DNA from: Gnetum montanum
Taxonomy: Eukaryota > Streptophyta > Gnetopsida > Gnetales > Gnetaceae
Length of the DNA: 30,065 nt
NCBI GenBank assembly: GCA_015680685.1
Contig: MNCI01006052.1
Span: 130,080 to 160,144, forward strand
Direction of reading: 5' to 3'
The notes under the pieces were generated by a model. It had not been told where the DNA came from. It searched no databases and was given only the letters and a program-made list of their open reading frames with translations. Shown here piece by piece: positions 10,731 to 20,701 of this stretch. Position 1 is the stretch's first letter. Every line of letters starts with the position of its first letter. The position numbers and the translations under genes are program-made.

Positions 10731-12080
10731 GGGACAAAAAAAGGAGGAAGGTCCACTATCTAATCTATTTCCTGATGAACTCTTCTTTGTTAGGGTTATA
10801 ACTAAAAAATTTCCCATTGAGCCTAAATGGTATGCTAGCATTGTCACCTATCTTCTCATCCAAGAGATGCGACAAAGGATGGGCCACCAAAAGAAATGAT
10901 AGTTTCTTTACCACATAAAATGCTTCATGGAGATTAATGGATAACTTTATAAGGTGTGTGCCAATGGCTTGGTTTGTTGGTATGTCTTTGATGCTAATTA
11001 ATTGTGCATTCTCTAGGATTCTCATGAAGGTCCTTGTGGGGTCCATTATGCTAGGAGATGCATGACCATTAAAATCCTAATGGCAGGGTACTATTGGCCA
11101 ACAATTTTTAGGGATGCTCACCAATTTGTTGACTCTTGTGAATGCTGCCAACAAGATGGTGGAATGATTGCTCAACTGGAGGGACCTTAGTAGTGGATCT
11201 AGTCATTGGAACCCTTCGACATCTAGGACATTGATTTCATCTATCCCATTACACCCATGTCAAATGGAAAGGTGTACATCATAGTCACTATTGACTATTG
11301 TACAAAATGGGCAAAAGTAGCAATCGTTAGTAACTATACATCTTCTATTGTTTCTTGATTTGTATGATAGAATGTTGTAAATAGGTTTGGTATGCCATGT
11401 GCATTAATTTCTAACAATGGAACCCACTTTATAGGCACTACGTTTCAGAAGCTTATGCAACGCTTGGGGGTTGAACATAAACTAACAACACCTTATCACC
11501 CTCAAGCCAATGGTCAAGCTGATGTTACAAATGGGGAAATCACGAAGATCCTAACAAGAACTATCATCAAATATAAGAAATACTAGAGCATAAAACCCAA
11601 TGATGCCATTTGGGCCTATTTCTCAACATGGAAACATCCTATAGGCTATTCTCCCTAGGATTTGGTGTATGGAAAATTACCAACACTTTCTATTCAATCC
11701 AAGGTTTATACACTTTCAATAGCTTGTGACCTTGACCTTGATTTAATCTAGATTAAAAAGAAATAGTAATGAATCTTACCTTGTTAGATGAAAATTGGTT
11801 GGTGGCCTTATCATCTAACAAGTTGCACAAGTCATTCAACAACAAGCTCCATGACCTTAGAATTAGGAAAATCAAATTTCAACCAAGAGATAAGGTCCTC
11901 TACTAGAACTCCACATATGTATCTTAATGAACTAAGTTCCAAATGTTGTGGGAAGGACCTTATATCATTTATGAAACTTTCCCTTCTGGGGCCATGTTGA
12001 TCCACAAACCTGAGAGCCTAGAAAAAAAGTAATTGATCAACATACAATAAGTCAAACCTTTCCATGAGCCTAAGCAAGTG
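10731..12080 (+). pseudogene. Integrase of gypsy element B (broken)
   Basis: The N-terminal zinc-binding part is at about 11020-11160, reading SHEGPCGVHYARRC and then FVDSCECCQQDGG. The core follows: FDI then TAG (11224-11226) then DIDF, VTIDYCTKW, a stretch from MPCALISNNGTHF (11392) and YHPQANGQADVTNGEITKIL. The second catalytic Asp is Asn (ISNNGTHF; element C has LDNGTHF) and the catalytic Glu is Asp (GQAD; element C has GQAE), so the enzyme would be dead even without the stops. The C-terminal part runs on to about 12080 with YGKLPTLSIQ. Two Trp codons have become TAG. Confidence 0.8.
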
Positions 12081-13740
12081 AGTACAAAAAACACCTCATC
12101 GGAAGGACAACCACACTCAATCTTTCAAATCTCATTTTTCAACTTAGTCATGAGGGAGATGGCCTTCCATGCTATTTATATAAGTGTCTCCTTAGTTTTT
12201 CATCTTTCTATTTACACATTTTTTCTTTACATCTTGTTACTTTTTTTATCTTACACATTCTTTATTTTACACCTTTTTGTTTTCTACATTATTAATTTTT
12301 TTAATTTTTGTTTTACAACATCGTTAGTATGTTTTATTTTTCTTAAATATTTTACAATTTCTTGTATATTTTCCTTTATTTAGATGTGATTTTCTTATTA
12401 TGTTTTAATAATAACATACCTTATTGCCAATTGGGTAGAGTGTGGTTTGATTAATGTGGCATGTGCTATCCAATTATTTGAGTGTTGGTGTCTGGATTCT
12501 AGCTTTCAATTTTGTTACTAATAACTAGGACATGGTTTCTTTTCCATGAAACAAGCAATGAGTCCACAACATCCACCCATCCAAAAACTCTATGGTTTTT
12601 CTTGTTCTGGAAGTGTGAGGTCCCTTTTCCATTAATAAAACTTTAACGAACTTGTAACTTTGGTAGTTTTTGGATTTGTAAAGGATTCAAAGGTTTGAAT
12701 AGGATGTGACTTTAAGGGGACTCAATACTCTTTGTGCCTTTCTACTTACTTGGATGCATGTGTGTTTTCATGGATTTATTACCATTCCATGTTAACCAAT
12801 AATAGGAAGTTGAATAAGTCTTTGCATGATGTGGTTCCTAGTAAGAAACAAATGATGGGAATTTAAAGCACACTCCTTAGAAAAAACAAATGGGCACTAG
12901 TTATGGGACTATAAAGACATGTTATCCATGCTTGAAGGTTCCCTCTAACTAACACCCTTTTTCACTTCCTACTTTTCTTTTCTTCCATGATAAGGAATGG
13001 TGGTTGTTTTGTGAGAGCACTCTTGTGTCTCAAGGGGGTGGACTGGTCTTAAAGTGGTGATGCAAAGTCACTGAATGTGGTTGGTTTTAGTCTAGACTAA
13101 AGATGGATTTTATTAGGTCATTTAACCACAAAATTCACAAGGGACTTCATATGACCTTAATCGAGAACTCCATTCCATACTCTCTCATCCATCTATGGTT
13201 TCCATGTCTCACCTCACTATCAGTTTCATGTTCTAGTTCGATGTCTTGGTTTGAGGTGTTGAAATTCTTAGGTAGTTTCTTCTAGGTTTTTGTACTTAAA
13301 TTTTTATAACCATTAATCATCCATGGGGCCCATGGACTCCTTGGTTTGAAGTTATGCAAGGACAATAAAGGGCATGTGCTTGCTTTGGGAAGAACACACT
13401 TGCATGTCTTTTGATTGGATTAATTAAGTTCCTTATCCTTGACATTCTCACAATCAAATCCTTTTGTGTGCTTAATCATTGCATCCAATTATGCACAATC
13501 TTCACAACATTTTTTAATGAAATCCTCTTTTTATTATTGTGAATTCTTAAACCCTCTCCAAGAATTTCATTGCATTTGAACTATTTAAAATTTAATGGAC
13601 CAATTATCCATTTCACCCTATTTTTTAGTTTTCTCACTAACACTATTAAAGGAATCAATCCACCATAATCACAACTTAGCCAAGTGTAATCATTGATGAG
13701 ACAAGGTACTTAAAAGTTATATGTTACACATTGCACACTA
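12081..13740 (+). other. Non-coding spacer between integrase and ORF3, element B
   Basis: No coding signal is visible. It begins with a T-rich tract (about 12190-12400) and keeps short matches to the spacer of element C. Examples are GAGTCCACA.CATCCACCCA (B 12559, C 24125) and the stretch around CACAACTTAGCC (13670), which resembles C at 25780. It ends with GATTGTAG (13759-13766), the same octamer that precedes ORF3 in C. The hydrophobic reading at 12078-12383 is an effect of the T-rich DNA, not a membrane protein. Confidence 0.6.
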
Positions 13741-13990
13741 ATTCACAATTTTGTTGTGATTGTAGTGGGAAGTATGGACTGAAAGTGGGATCGTCTTCAC
13801 CAAGGAAGAGGCAGCAACACCATGCATTAAAGGACCCTTCATGATCATTGAATTTTCTCCCTTGTTCTTCAACTACCAAAGGAGTTGGATGCCAGTTTTG
13901 TTTAGGGTGTTCAATTCTATTTTCATGTATACCTAATTTTGTAAAACAATTGTAAATCTGTACACTTGGGCACTTAGAGCCTGTCTATTT
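13741..13990 (+). pseudogene. Stub of ORF3 in element B
   Basis: Only the first few bases and the last part of ORF3 can be matched to element C. GATTGTAG (13759) aligns with the ORF3 start of C (25862), and CACCAAGGAAGAGG.. onward aligns with the end of C ORF3 and its 3' untranslated part (about 27830-27960). Roughly 1.9 kb between them is gone. No protein can be expected. Confidence 0.45.
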
Positions 13991-14092
13991 TGTCTAAGTC
14001 AATTGCATGTCAGTCAATAATCCCATACCTTCCCAATATTTTGCAAAAAACTTGTTCCTAATTTTGTTCACTCAAGGATGAGTTCTCATTCA

Positions 14093-14104
14093 GTTGTGGG
14101 GGTA
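14093..14104 (+). promoter_or_regulatory. Polypurine tract of element B
   Basis: GTTGTGGGGGTA lies directly before TGATGA. It is identical to the tract of element A. Confidence 0.75.
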
Positions 14105-14254
14105 TGATGAAAAATGTTTTGTCTAGATTTAATATTTGGTATCTAATATTGGATACTTGATATCGAGCCCCAAGATGTGAGGTCGAATATTTGATATCAT
14201 GGGTTATGTGCCAGCCTATAAATATAGTGCTTGGGCATACGGTTTCAATATAGT
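14105..14254 (+). repeat. Truncated 3' LTR of gypsy element B
   Basis: It starts TGATGAAAAATG and follows the 5' LTR (3407 onward) through the GATATC-type repeats and the TATA box CCTATAAATATAG (about 14216-14228). It stops shortly after ATATAGT, where copia RT coding sequence begins. About 730 bp of the LTR are missing. The cut is a deletion, not an insertion end. Confidence 0.8.
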
Positions 14255-15613
14255 GCTTGTTGCTAAAGGGTTCACTTAGAAAGAGGGACTAGATTACATG
14301 GAGACCTTTTCTTCTGTATTTAAGAAGGACTTCCTTCATGTGATTATGGCATTGTTTTCCCATTTTCATTTTGAATTACATCAAATGGTTATGAAAACAA
14401 CATTTCTCAATGGTAATCTAGAAGAAAAGGTTTACATGAAACAACCAAAAGGATTTTCCTCTAGTGATGATGAGCAATTGGTATGTAAGCTGAAGAAATC
14501 CATATATGGATTAAAACATGCCTTCTGTCAATGGTATTTAAAATTCCATGATTTCATCAGTTCATTTGGTTTTGAAGAGAACATCATGGATCAATGTATA
14601 TACCAGAAGGTCAATGGGAGTAAAATCTAATTCCTTTTCTTATATGTCAATGATATTCTTTTTGCGACTAATGATAATGGATTTCTATATGAGATGAAAC
14701 AATTTATCTGTAAGAACTTTAACATGAAGTATATGGGTGAGGCATCTTATGTCATTGGCATTAATATCCATAGGAATAGATCTAGATGTATTCTACGACT
14801 ATCACAGGAAACCTATATCAATAAAGTGTTAGAGAGGTTTTTGATAAAAAATTGTTCATCAAATATAGCACCCATTGTGAAGGGTGACAAGTTCAATTTG
14901 AACCAATGTCCTAAGAATGATTTAGAGAAAAGATAGATGAACAAAATTCCATATGCTTTAGCTATTGGAAGCCTAATGTATGCTTAGGTCTGCACAAGAC
15001 CTACCATTGTAGTTATTGTAGGAATGTTGGATAGCTATCAAAGTAATCTAGGCATTAACCACTGGAGGGTTGCAAAGAAGGTGATGAGGTACCTTTAAGG
15101 TACAAAAGATAATATGCATATGTATAGAAAAACTAATAATTTGGAGGTGGTTGGCTACTTCAATTCATAATTTTTTGGCTATGTTTATTCCAGGAAATCA
15201 ACATCTGGTTATGTTTTTACGCTAGTTAGAGGAGTTGTATCTTAGAGGAATGGAAAGTAAACTTTGGTTGCTACTTCCACAATGGAGGCGAAGTTTGTTT
15301 CTTGTTTTGAGGCTACTCACATGATGTATGGTTGAGTTTCATGTCAGGTCTTAGAATTGTAGATTATATATCTAGGCCATTAAGAATATGATAATTCAAT
15401 TGTTATCTTTATGGTTAAGAATACTAAGAGTGACAATCGAAGTAAACATATTGACATAAAGTACTTAGCCATAAGGAAGTGTATTAAGGAAAAGAATGTG
15501 ATGATTGAGCATATAAGTACTAAATTGATGATAGCATATCCTTTGAGAAAAGGAATGCCACTAAAGTTATTTAAGGATCATGTAGTTCAAATGGGACTTA
15601 ATTTCATAATGTA
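14255..15613 (+). pseudogene. Ty1/copia reverse transcriptase and RNase H fragment
   Basis: This is the 3' half of the copia polyprotein. It opens with LVAKGF (14256-14273), a TAG, then KEGLDYMETFSSVFKKD, the classic early RT motif. It continues with TTFLNGNLEEKVYMKQP and KLKKSIYGLKHAFCQWY. The catalytic YVDD is YVND here (14643-14654), a G-to-A loss of one aspartate. RNase H follows from about 15050: RPTIVVIVGMLDSY, STSGYVFTL, ATSTMEAKF (family: TMEAE) and a C-terminal open stretch with SKHIDIKYLAIR (about 15444). It ends at the stop 15612-15614. Several stops and changes of frame occur. The stretch between integrase (3406) and this point is missing. Confidence 0.85.
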
Positions 15614-16541
15614 ATTTAGTTGTGATGTTTTCTCATATTCAATTCATGCATATAGTTAATAGAGAAAATTCACATATGGCAAGACCTAGAATAGACATTG
15701 GGTTTATTCATAAATTTTAGTTACCAAATAAAGAATTAATTTTGAGAAATAATACAATTTAATATATGGAAGATAATGCTCACATTCAGAGGAACTATCA
15801 CCATGATTCATGTATTTATTTTTTGAAATTTGAATTTGATGGATATTAGGTTAAATATGGAGACCAAGTGGGATAATGTAACCATTTACATGTTACAGAA
15901 AGTTTCAATGTAACCATTTACATGTTATGAAAATTTTCAATGTAACCATTTATGCGTTATGAAAAGTTTCAAAGTAAACGTTTACGTGTTATGAAAAGTT
16001 TCAATCTAATTGTTTATATGTTATGGAAAACTAATGATTTCAAAATTAAAACTAACTAAATTTATTGTAATGGTTTCTACAAGAATGGTCTCATATTTCC
16101 CATTTCAACTAGAAGTTAATCTTTGGTAACATATTTTTTTGGCCTATAAAATTTTCTTGATAGGAGAACAAACAGTACCAGAATACATCAAAGTCACAAA
16201 AGTGTTACAGTTTTGGTTTCTATCACAAACACTTAAGAGTCTACATACATCATTGTTGTTGAGCATTAGTGTGATAAAAGAATTAGAACACTAATTGAAA
16301 CAAGCTCACACAAAGCGATTAATGGCTAGAGGTTAGTTTTCAATTTATTTCCACATTTTGATGACTTGTGCAACTTGGTTATATGCACATTTTGATTAAT
16401 GTTTTATTGCGAATTTCTTACAAGAACTACAAAAAAACTTAGTGTTTAAGATTTAAAAATTGGAACAAAAAACCAAAACAACAGTTTTAGATATTTGGAA
16501 AAGATATTTATGCAACCTAGTTGACTACAATTTCTACACAG
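15614..16541 (+). repeat. Copia 3' untranslated region and partial 3' LTR
   Basis: No coding signal is visible. GGAGACCAAGTGGGA (15860-15873) has the look of a copia polypurine tract, and TGTAACC at 15877 would be the LTR start. A 32-bp tandem repeat fills the first 155 bp. CCTATAAAATT at 16143-16153 could be the LTR's TATA box. The LTR end is not identified; element C begins at 16542, either inside or just beyond it. The missing 5' LTR leaves no copy to compare with. Confidence 0.5.
15875..16033 (+). repeat. 32-bp tandem repeat, about 4.9 copies
   Basis: Copies start at 15875, 15907, 15939, 15971 and 16003, each with the pattern AATGTAACCATTTACATGTT followed by ATGAAAAGTTTC. Each inner part (GTAAC..TTTAC..GTTA) is close to an inverted repeat. 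Divergence grows from the first to the last copy. It starts at the presumed LTR start of the copia element. Confidence 0.9.
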
Positions 16542-16611
16542 TGATGAAGTGCTAGACGGTCACTGCATTTACTAGGCCACGTATACCAGACCATGTATAT
16601 GCGACCACGTT

Positions 16612-16659
16612 GAAGGATGCATTGACACAGCCCCATCAATGCATCCTTCCATGCATTGA
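16612..16659. repeat. Two competing hairpins in U3 of LTR C
   Basis: GAAGGATGCATTGA (16612-16625) is the exact inverse of TCAATGCATCCTTC (16636-16649), with a 10-base loop. TCAATGCAT (16636-16644) is also the inverse of ATGCATTGA (16651-16659), with a 6-base loop. The middle arm can pair either way, so the two stems exclude each other. The 3' LTR keeps only the second, in imperfect form. Confidence 0.85.
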
Positions 16660-16692
16660 CGTGGCCCCATTTATGTGGCATCTATTTCGGCC

Positions 16693-16700
16693 TATAAATA
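16693..16700 (+). promoter_or_regulatory. TATA box of LTR C
   Basis: TATAAATA in the context GGCCTATAAATAAGTGGG. Matching TATA boxes lie at the same relative place in LTR B (about 3533) and the truncated LTR (about 14218). Confidence 0.7.
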
Positions 16701-16748
16701 AGTGGGCTCCTGCCACACTTAGGTACCTTTTTGTCAGTTGTAGTGAAG

Positions 16749-16773
16749 CTCTTGCAGTTTGTTTCTGCGAGAG
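16749..16773 (+). other. Stem-loop near the presumed transcript start of LTR C
   Basis: CTCTTGCAG (16749-16757) pairs with CTGCGAGAG (16765-16773), 9 bp with one U-G pair and a 7-base loop. It lies about 50 bases after the TATA box, hence roughly 20 bases into the expected RNA. The same segment is recognisable in LTR A (1552) and LTR B (3592), with weaker pairing. Confidence 0.55.
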
Positions 16774-16868
16774 TTAGAATATTTTCCAAGTGCCTGTAGT
16801 AGGTGTAAGAAAGATGTCTGGCTCTTTATTCGAGTGCTGATGTACCTGAGCCCATTGGCATGAATAAC

Positions 16869-16874
16869 AATAAA
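16869..16874 (+). promoter_or_regulatory. Poly(A) signal of LTR C
   Basis: AATAAA lies about 170 bases after the TATA box. LTR A (1674) and LTR B (3712) have it at the corresponding place. Confidence 0.6.
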
Positions 16875-17459
16875 GATGAGCTTTTCAATCATTCCTTGAA
16901 GCAATTGGACTTAGTCATTTAATGCATTTAATAGTTTAATATTTCTATGCTTTAATAGTTCATTAAGTTTCTATTGTTATTATTTTAATCACTATTGCTC
17001 TTTTATAGTTCGTAGAAACCATAAATATGACCATCTCGAATGTAAACCCAACACTTGGCAACCTAGGGACACTTAACGTCTAGTAGCCCAATAGTGGTTA
17101 GGGGATGCTTAGGATGTGCACGGAAGATGGGATTGGATACTTATGCTAGGAAGAGTTAGGACATAGATTAGGATAATTATAGATTACATAATATTACATT
17201 CCTTACTTTCCATTTCAAGAATTAGACACTTGAAGATAAAGTAAAAAGCCATAAAAATCAGTTGCCTCAATCTCACTTAACCATTGCAATCAAAACATCA
17301 CAAGTGAGGTTGTGAGGACAATGACCGTTCTAACAAAGGATTTTTCTGGTTAAGGTTTGGTGTATGCTAAGTGCTTACAGTCTACGAAATTCAACCAAGT
17401 CACGTGTGAACTCTCTTGATTTGCATGGTTGGGCGTAGGGGTACCTAGCCACTCATCAT

Positions 17460-17477
17460 TGGTGCCATTGCTGGGGA
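17460..17477 (+). promoter_or_regulatory. Primer binding site of element C, tRNA-Asp type
   Basis: TGGTGCCATTGCTGGGGA differs from the tRNA-Asp complement TGGCGCCGTTGCCGGGGA at three places, all C-to-T or G-to-A. It begins two bases after the LTR. Confidence 0.85.
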
Positions 17478-17644
17478 ATGTTAGTCTTACATGCACCATT
17501 TAACCTTAGCAAAATTATCATTCACACTGTTTGAATGGACCTAGGATAGAAAAATTTACACACACTAGGTGGACTTAGTAAAAACTAAGGTACACTAAAT
17601 AGTGGATTATCTAACATCCAACTTGTCTTCTTCTCATAGGCGAG

Positions 17645-20095
17645 ATGAATCCAACCCACTGGCACCGCAAGAATGTCGGGTAGTCTACAGAGATGCTGAT
17701 GAATATGTTTCCAACTTCACTGTCATCTTACATCAGGATGAACATTCATGATGGCAGGACATGGAAGGCAACATCATACTACCACCTAACCGATCAACTC
17801 CTGGAATGTTCCACAATCTTGCCAAACTAGGCATCCAAGACCGTGATGTGGAGCATGTCATGGAGGACCATGACTACTGGGACTATTGTCCCACTAAGGC
17901 CCAATGGGCATGAGACCAGTAGCAGGTAGAATGATATGAACACATGAATGGAAAATAGTTTCATAACCCATTATTCTTGCAAGGGCTACAAGCTGATGGG
18001 GAACCTATATTTTATGATTCCCATTCGACCAAACTTCCTCTGGGGCATCAAATCATCCAATCCATTATCCAGAACAAGCCACCAAGTGATCGAGATCCCT
18101 AAGGAGATGGAGGATCACGTAAGAGGAGTCATGACTAAAGCAAGGATGGGCAGGAAGATCAAGGCTGCCATCAGAGCAGAGGGGGAGATTGACACTGGAT
18201 TAGTGGAGACTCTTCTCCTTCTTATCCATCCTCTCACTTTCCTCTACTTTCACCTAGTTCAGACTCTGATCATAACTATGGTAGAAATGGGTGAGGTGAT
18301 GGTGGTTGTAAGGATCGACGCGAGGAAGCACATGACCAATTTCGTGAGGCTCACTATCATGATAGAAGGGGTAGCCGAAATCATCATAGACATCATGGTC
18401 CTCAGTAGGACTATGACTCAAATGAGCCATTGTTGGCTACTCTAAGCATGCTCCATATCGTCAAGGTAGTTCAGATACCCATCAAGCACTTGAAATATAT
18501 CCAAATCAAATGCATTGACATGAACAACATCCCTAGATTTGAAGGGGGATACAATTGTGATCTGCAAACTCACATGCAGGCATTCCATGATGCTTGCACC
18601 CTGCAAAATATTGATAATGACTAGAAAAATCTTAAGTTGTTCCCTCGGACACTCATCAAGGAAGCAGAAAGTTGGTACTGGTCTTTGCAACCAGAATCAA
18701 TCAAAAGATGGAGTACGATTCTTGAGATTTTTAATGACAAGTATCAAACCTACTCTAGGGTGGTGAATCTGAGACATTAAATCCAAGGTTGGAAGAAAAG
18801 AAATCATGAACCCTTGGATTCAGCCATGAGTAGGTACTATTCATTGTTACATCGATGCCTTGGTCATGGCTACTCTCAGAGGGCATAGCTTTGCCATATC
18901 ATTGATGGGCTTTGCTTTGAAACTAGAAAGATCCTTGGCGTGTACACTGACGGATGATTATCTGAACTAAGGGCCCATCAAATACAGTGCCTCATTGAGA
19001 AAGTGGCCAAAGAAGAGGGGGAACTCAGAAAGAAGGAGAGTGTAGAGGAGTTTAATTAGGATCCCTCCATCAGAAAGAGGGAGGTCCGATTCTGTGAAGA
19101 GGAGGAGGAATCAGCATTGGATGTAGCGATGAATCAAAAAACCTTACCCCCACAGAAATTTACCTCTAAAATATTGGTAAAGGTTGACAAGATGTGGGAC
19201 TCTCTGGATGAAATATTTCAAAGTGTTCTAAAAATTGTAGAGGAGTCTAGAGAGAAAGGTAATGATCGTGATTGGTGTGGAAGAAGGAAGTTGAACGTGT
19301 CCATCATAAGGGTAAGGGAAAAGTTGTTGTAGTAGAACAGGTTGCAGACTTTGATACAAAGGAAGATGATAAATGTGGCATATTCCAATATGAACATCCT
19401 AAAGGGTGTTGTCCTGTGATGTCACATCTTCAAGAGTCTGGGCTATATGCATTGAATCCTTGCTTGGCAAAGAGGCAAACATCCCAAATGTTGCCTTACC
19501 CACAAGGTAATCCTAGGCAGTTTCACTAGTCGCAAGGATATTAAGTGGAGTGCCACCGCAACCTTATGAGCACTTCTAGCAGTAGTAGCACCCACAAGTG
19601 TGGGGGATGCCACCTCCAAGGAAGTAGTACCCTTACCGATAGCCAGATCCCTATGGGTACTACGTTCAGCAACCAGTCTCCCCGTGGGACTCTTCCAGTC
19701 ACGCAACCTTTCAAAATTACTACCACCCCTCGAAATATTTTTGACCTTAGTCTCCATCACCTATGGGGGAAATCCCACATCTCTACTATCCTCCATCACC
19801 TTCTCTTGCTATTCCTTCTCCAAAATATCCCACTTAGCTACCATCTACCCCACCCATGCAGGGGAAAATCTCGCCACAGCCACAACAACGCAACGCTACG
19901 AGGGCTATCAACCTACAATCGGCTCCTCAATCGGGTGGACCAAAAGCAAAGCCAAAGAAATGTCCCTTCTTCTGGCCCAATAACTCAAGCACACCCTCAC
20001 ACACACCTGTGGCTGGTGCCTCTGAACCTCAAACCGCCTCCATCATTCCACCCTTTGAGCAACCTTCGAACCAAACGCCCTCCAACATATAAATC
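17645..20095 (+). pseudogene. gag of gypsy element C (broken)
   Basis: Capsid gene remnant. A pyrimidine-rich run ending CTTCTCATAGG (17631-17641) precedes the first ATG (17645), but that frame stops at codon 13 while the conserved frame reads QECRVVYRDADEYVSNFTV (17668 on), so the true start is unsure. Then come a low-complexity Arg/Asp/His stretch (18050-18430) and the Gag core at about 18510-18960: MNNIPRFEGGYNCDL, WYWSLQPESI, EPLDSAMSRYYSLLHRC, LCHIIDGL. A zinc knuckle CGIFQYEHPKGCCP at 19374-19415 has Phe in place of the second Cys. A Pro/Gln/Ser-rich linker (19800-20092, with PKAKPKKCPFFWPNN) leads to the protease. Stops include TAG at 18622-18624 and TGA near 18957. Long open frames at 19545-20111 and 19600-19983 are off-frame readings of the linker. 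Confidence 0.8.
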
Positions 20096-20701
20096 ATGTT
20101 CACACACGTAGTGACCGACTGGATAAAGGCAAGTCATCTTCCTCGAAAATTAACTGATCTAGGAAGTCCCCTCATCTATCTTCATGTGGTAGGAAATGAG
20201 CTATGTAAAGCTCTTTTGGATTTGGGATTAGGTGTTAATTTGATTTCACATGACATGTACAAGAACTCGAACTTGCCCCTGTTAAAGAAGAGCAACATTC
20301 AGCTTGAATTGGCAGACCAATCCATTACTATTCCCTTGGGATTGGTGGAGGACATTGTGACCACCATTTGTAGGTGGTCTTATCCTATTGATTTCCTTGT
20401 CATCTGTGTGGAGAATTGCAAAGGGAACTTTCCAATCATAATGGGAAGAGCCTGGCTGAGCACGGTGGATGCAAGGCTAGGACTCCAAGATCTTTCCCTT
20501 GAAATCTCAAAGGAAAATCCTTTTGGAAAGATCAAGAAGAAGCATGTTCCATGCATCACGTATAATGACTTTGGGTGCAACTATGTGCAACAGCTATGGT
20601 CCACCAAGTGGACATCTATTCAAGCATGCAGTCGATGTACCGAAGAATCGCCAGTTCAACAATGCCTGTATGCAGTAGTCACAAATCAAGAAGGCACCTA
20701 G
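20096..20701 (+). CDS. Aspartic protease region of gypsy element C, open 201-codon frame
   Basis: This is a retropepsin-like protease that would cut the Gag-Pol polyprotein. It is the longest intact stretch of the family in the window, open from 20096 to 20701. The active-site loop reads LLDLGLGVNLIS, with D-L-G at 20219-20227. The flap and C-terminal part read SITIPLGLVEDIVTTI, DFLVI and FPIIMGRAWLSTVDA (up to about 20475), the pattern seen in Athila/Tat proteases, where P-I-[IL]-[LM]-G-R-x-[FW]-L closes the domain. The domain fills about residues 20-128; the rest joins to RT. The ATG given is only the first in frame. In the live element this would be an internal part of a polyprotein, so no start is expected. 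Lack of stops here may be chance. Confidence 0.75.
   Translation: MFTHVVTDWIKASHLPRKLTDLGSPLIYLHVVGNELCKALLDLGLGVNLISHDMYKNSNLPLLKKSNIQLELADQSITIPLGLVEDIVTTICRWSYPIDFLVICVENCKGNFPIIMGRAWLSTVDARLGLQDLSLEISKENPFGKIKKKHVPCITYNDFGCNYVQQLWSTKWTSIQACSRCTEESPVQQCLYAVVTNQEGT

Larger units (their letters stand above)
3407..14254 (+). mobile_element. Ty3/gypsy element B, rearranged, inside copia integrase
   Basis: This is an LTR retrotransposon with a full 5' LTR, a tRNA-Asp-type primer site, gag, protease, an inverted second gag-protease in place of the RT core, RNase H, integrase, a spacer, a stub of ORF3, a polypurine tract and a 3' LTR of only about 150 bp. Copia integrase ends at 3406 and copia RT resumes at about 14255, so the element lies within the copia element. 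The right boundary is a deletion junction, so no target-site duplication can be read. Every reading frame carries several stops. Confidence 0.85.
16542..17458 (+). repeat. 5' LTR of gypsy element C (917 bp)
   Basis: It starts TGATGAAGTG and ends CACTCATCA. The TATA box TATAAATA is at 16693-16700 and the poly(A) signal AATAAA at 16869-16874. The last 260 bp align with the 3' LTR with about 32 mismatches by eye (about 87 % identity), so the insertion is old. U3 is rich in short palindromes. Confidence 0.9.

Noticed and set aside
12078-12383. A 101-residue hydrophobic frame after integrase of B that looks like an env membrane protein
   Set aside because: The hydrophobicity comes from T-rich DNA (Phe, Leu, Ile codons). 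The tract in C has no matching frame, and there is no domain.
15875-16033. CRISPR-like array
   Set aside because: Units are contiguous 32-bp repeats with no spacers, in a plant retrotransposon LTR.
19545-20111. 188-residue open frame in element C
   Set aside because: It overlaps the Gag linker in another frame; the conserved reading is the one leading to PKAKPKKCPFF and the protease.
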